From Bacillota bacterium (GTDB lineage: Bacteria > Bacillota_A > Clostridia > Lachnospirales > Bianqueaceae), in the NCBI GenBank assembly GCA_017420625.1, contig JAFOIR010000425.1:1-5826 (forward strand): a DNA stretch of 5,826 nucleotides, given 5' to 3'. The stretch's first letter is position 1. Each line of letters starts with the position of its first letter. This document shows positions 5,568-5,826 of the stretch, in pieces. Position numbers and translations under genes: made by a program. The notes beneath the pieces are model-generated. The model did no database searches. It was not told where the DNA came from and saw only the letters and a list, made by a program, of their open reading frames with translations.

Positions 5568-5601
5568 CCCGATAAAATAACTTTTTTGCGTTAAGTTTCT
5601 A

Positions 5602-5630
5602 TTGAACTTGCTTTTTCTCCGTGTTATACT
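5602..5630 (+). promoter_or_regulatory. Rightward sigma-A promoter for the XRE regulator gene
   Basis: TTGAAC (5602-5607) and TATACT (5625-5630) are 17 bp apart. The expected start point is about 5637, inside the degenerate fourth dyad, which suggests autoregulation. The 5' leader is about 30 nt, with GGAGG at 5656-5660. Confidence 0.82.
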
Positions 5631-5667
5631 GTGCTTAACAAATTTATTTAAGTTTGGAGGTCTTATC

Positions 5668-5826
5668 ATGGCATTTGGCAAACGGCTCCGGTTTTTCCGG
5701 ACCCGCAAGGGGCTTACCCAGAAGCAGGTCGGCGAAGCTGCCGGCTTTAAAGGAAACACGTCCGAAGTCCGCATGGCACAATACGAAACAGAAGCCCGCA
5801 CCCCCAAGGAGCCGCTGATCCGGCAG
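5668..5826 (+). CDS. XRE/Cro-CI family helix-turn-helix regulator, N-terminal part (cut by window end)
   Basis: The first 53 codons are present and the gene runs off the window. It begins MAFGKRLRFFRTRKGLTQKQ and holds a Cro/CI-type HTH: recognition of RxxKGLTQKQVGEAAGF (about 11-27), a longer than usual turn (KGNTSEVRM, about 28-36), and the typical closing AQYETEARTP (37-46). GGAGG at 5656-5660 sits 7 nt before ATG 5668. It is transcribed away from the xis-int operon, with repeated dyads between, the standard layout for a repressor of mobile-element excision genes. Inferred role: repress both promoters. Whether a C-terminal sensor or peptidase domain exists cannot be seen here. Confidence 0.88.
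   Translation, partial: MAFGKRLRFFRTRKGLTQKQVGEAAGFKGNTSEVRMAQYETEARTPKEPLIRQ

Larger units (their letters stand above)
5516..5651. promoter_or_regulatory. Operator array: TAAC-N8-GTTA dyads in the divergent promoter region
   Basis: Three perfect 16-bp dyads of the form TAAC-N8-GTTA lie at 5516-5531, 5546-5561 and 5578-5593. A degenerate fourth lies at 5636-5651 (TAAC-N8-TTAA, also readable as CTTAA-N9-TTAAG). Centres are 30, 32 and 58 bp apart. One half-site per dyad extends to ACTTAAC/GTTAAGT. The first sits at the start point of the leftward promoter, the second exactly between its -35 and -10, the third upstream of the rightward -35, and the fourth over the rightward start point. The neighbouring XRE protein is the likely ligand. 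Confidence 0.75.

Noticed and set aside
5559..5807. Minus-strand open frame of 82 codons at the right end
   Set aside because: It runs antisense through the XRE gene, its promoter and its operators, all of which are well supported.

Overview
The window looks like part of a small integrative and mobilizable element (IME) in a Clostridia-type Firmicute, most likely in or near the Lachnospiraceae. This rests on AGGAGG-type ribosome binding sites, near-consensus sigma-A promoters, moderate GC and the protein families present. It is a judgement from the sequence alone, with no database search.

Layout, left to right. (1) 68-696, + strand: an ABC-2 type permease broken by a frameshift in a T6 tract. 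It is more AT-rich than the rest and may be host DNA flanking the element or older cargo. (2) 716-760: a long hairpin, probably a bidirectional terminator between the permease and the relaxase gene. (3) 767-2017, - strand: a MobV (Pre/Mob) relaxase. (4) 2018-2296: a 279-bp noncoding stretch packed with inverted repeats, the best candidate for oriT. (5) 2297-2533, - strand: a conserved-looking 78-aa protein of unknown function. (6) 2534-2632: an intergenic stretch with tandem TGTGAC repeats and a perfect 16-bp inverted repeat. (7) 2633-3865, - strand: a RepA-like RecA-fold ATPase. (8) 3862-4188, - strand: a MobC-like accessory protein. (9) 4166-5296, - strand: a tyrosine integrase. (10) 5296-5493, - strand: a small excisionase-like winged-helix protein with a TTG start. 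(11) 5494-5667: divergent consensus promoters threaded with repeated TAAC-N8-GTTA dyads. (12) 5668 to the window end, + strand: an XRE-family regulator, cut by the window edge.

How it fits together. The xis-like gene, int, mobC and the ATPase overlap in series (TAATG, a 23-nt overlap, ATGA), so they look like one translationally coupled operon read leftward from 5532 or so. The 78-aa gene follows and may be in the same transcript; no separate promoter was seen for it or for the relaxase. The XRE protein reads rightward from its own promoter and is the obvious candidate to bind the dyads and repress both promoters, giving a switch between quiescence and excision/mobilization. The integrase and xis-like protein would handle integration and excision. 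The ATPase with the repeat cluster may allow replication of the excised circle. The relaxase, MobC and oriT would allow transfer using another element's conjugation channel, since no type IV secretion genes are visible here. Attachment sites and the right end are not identifiable.
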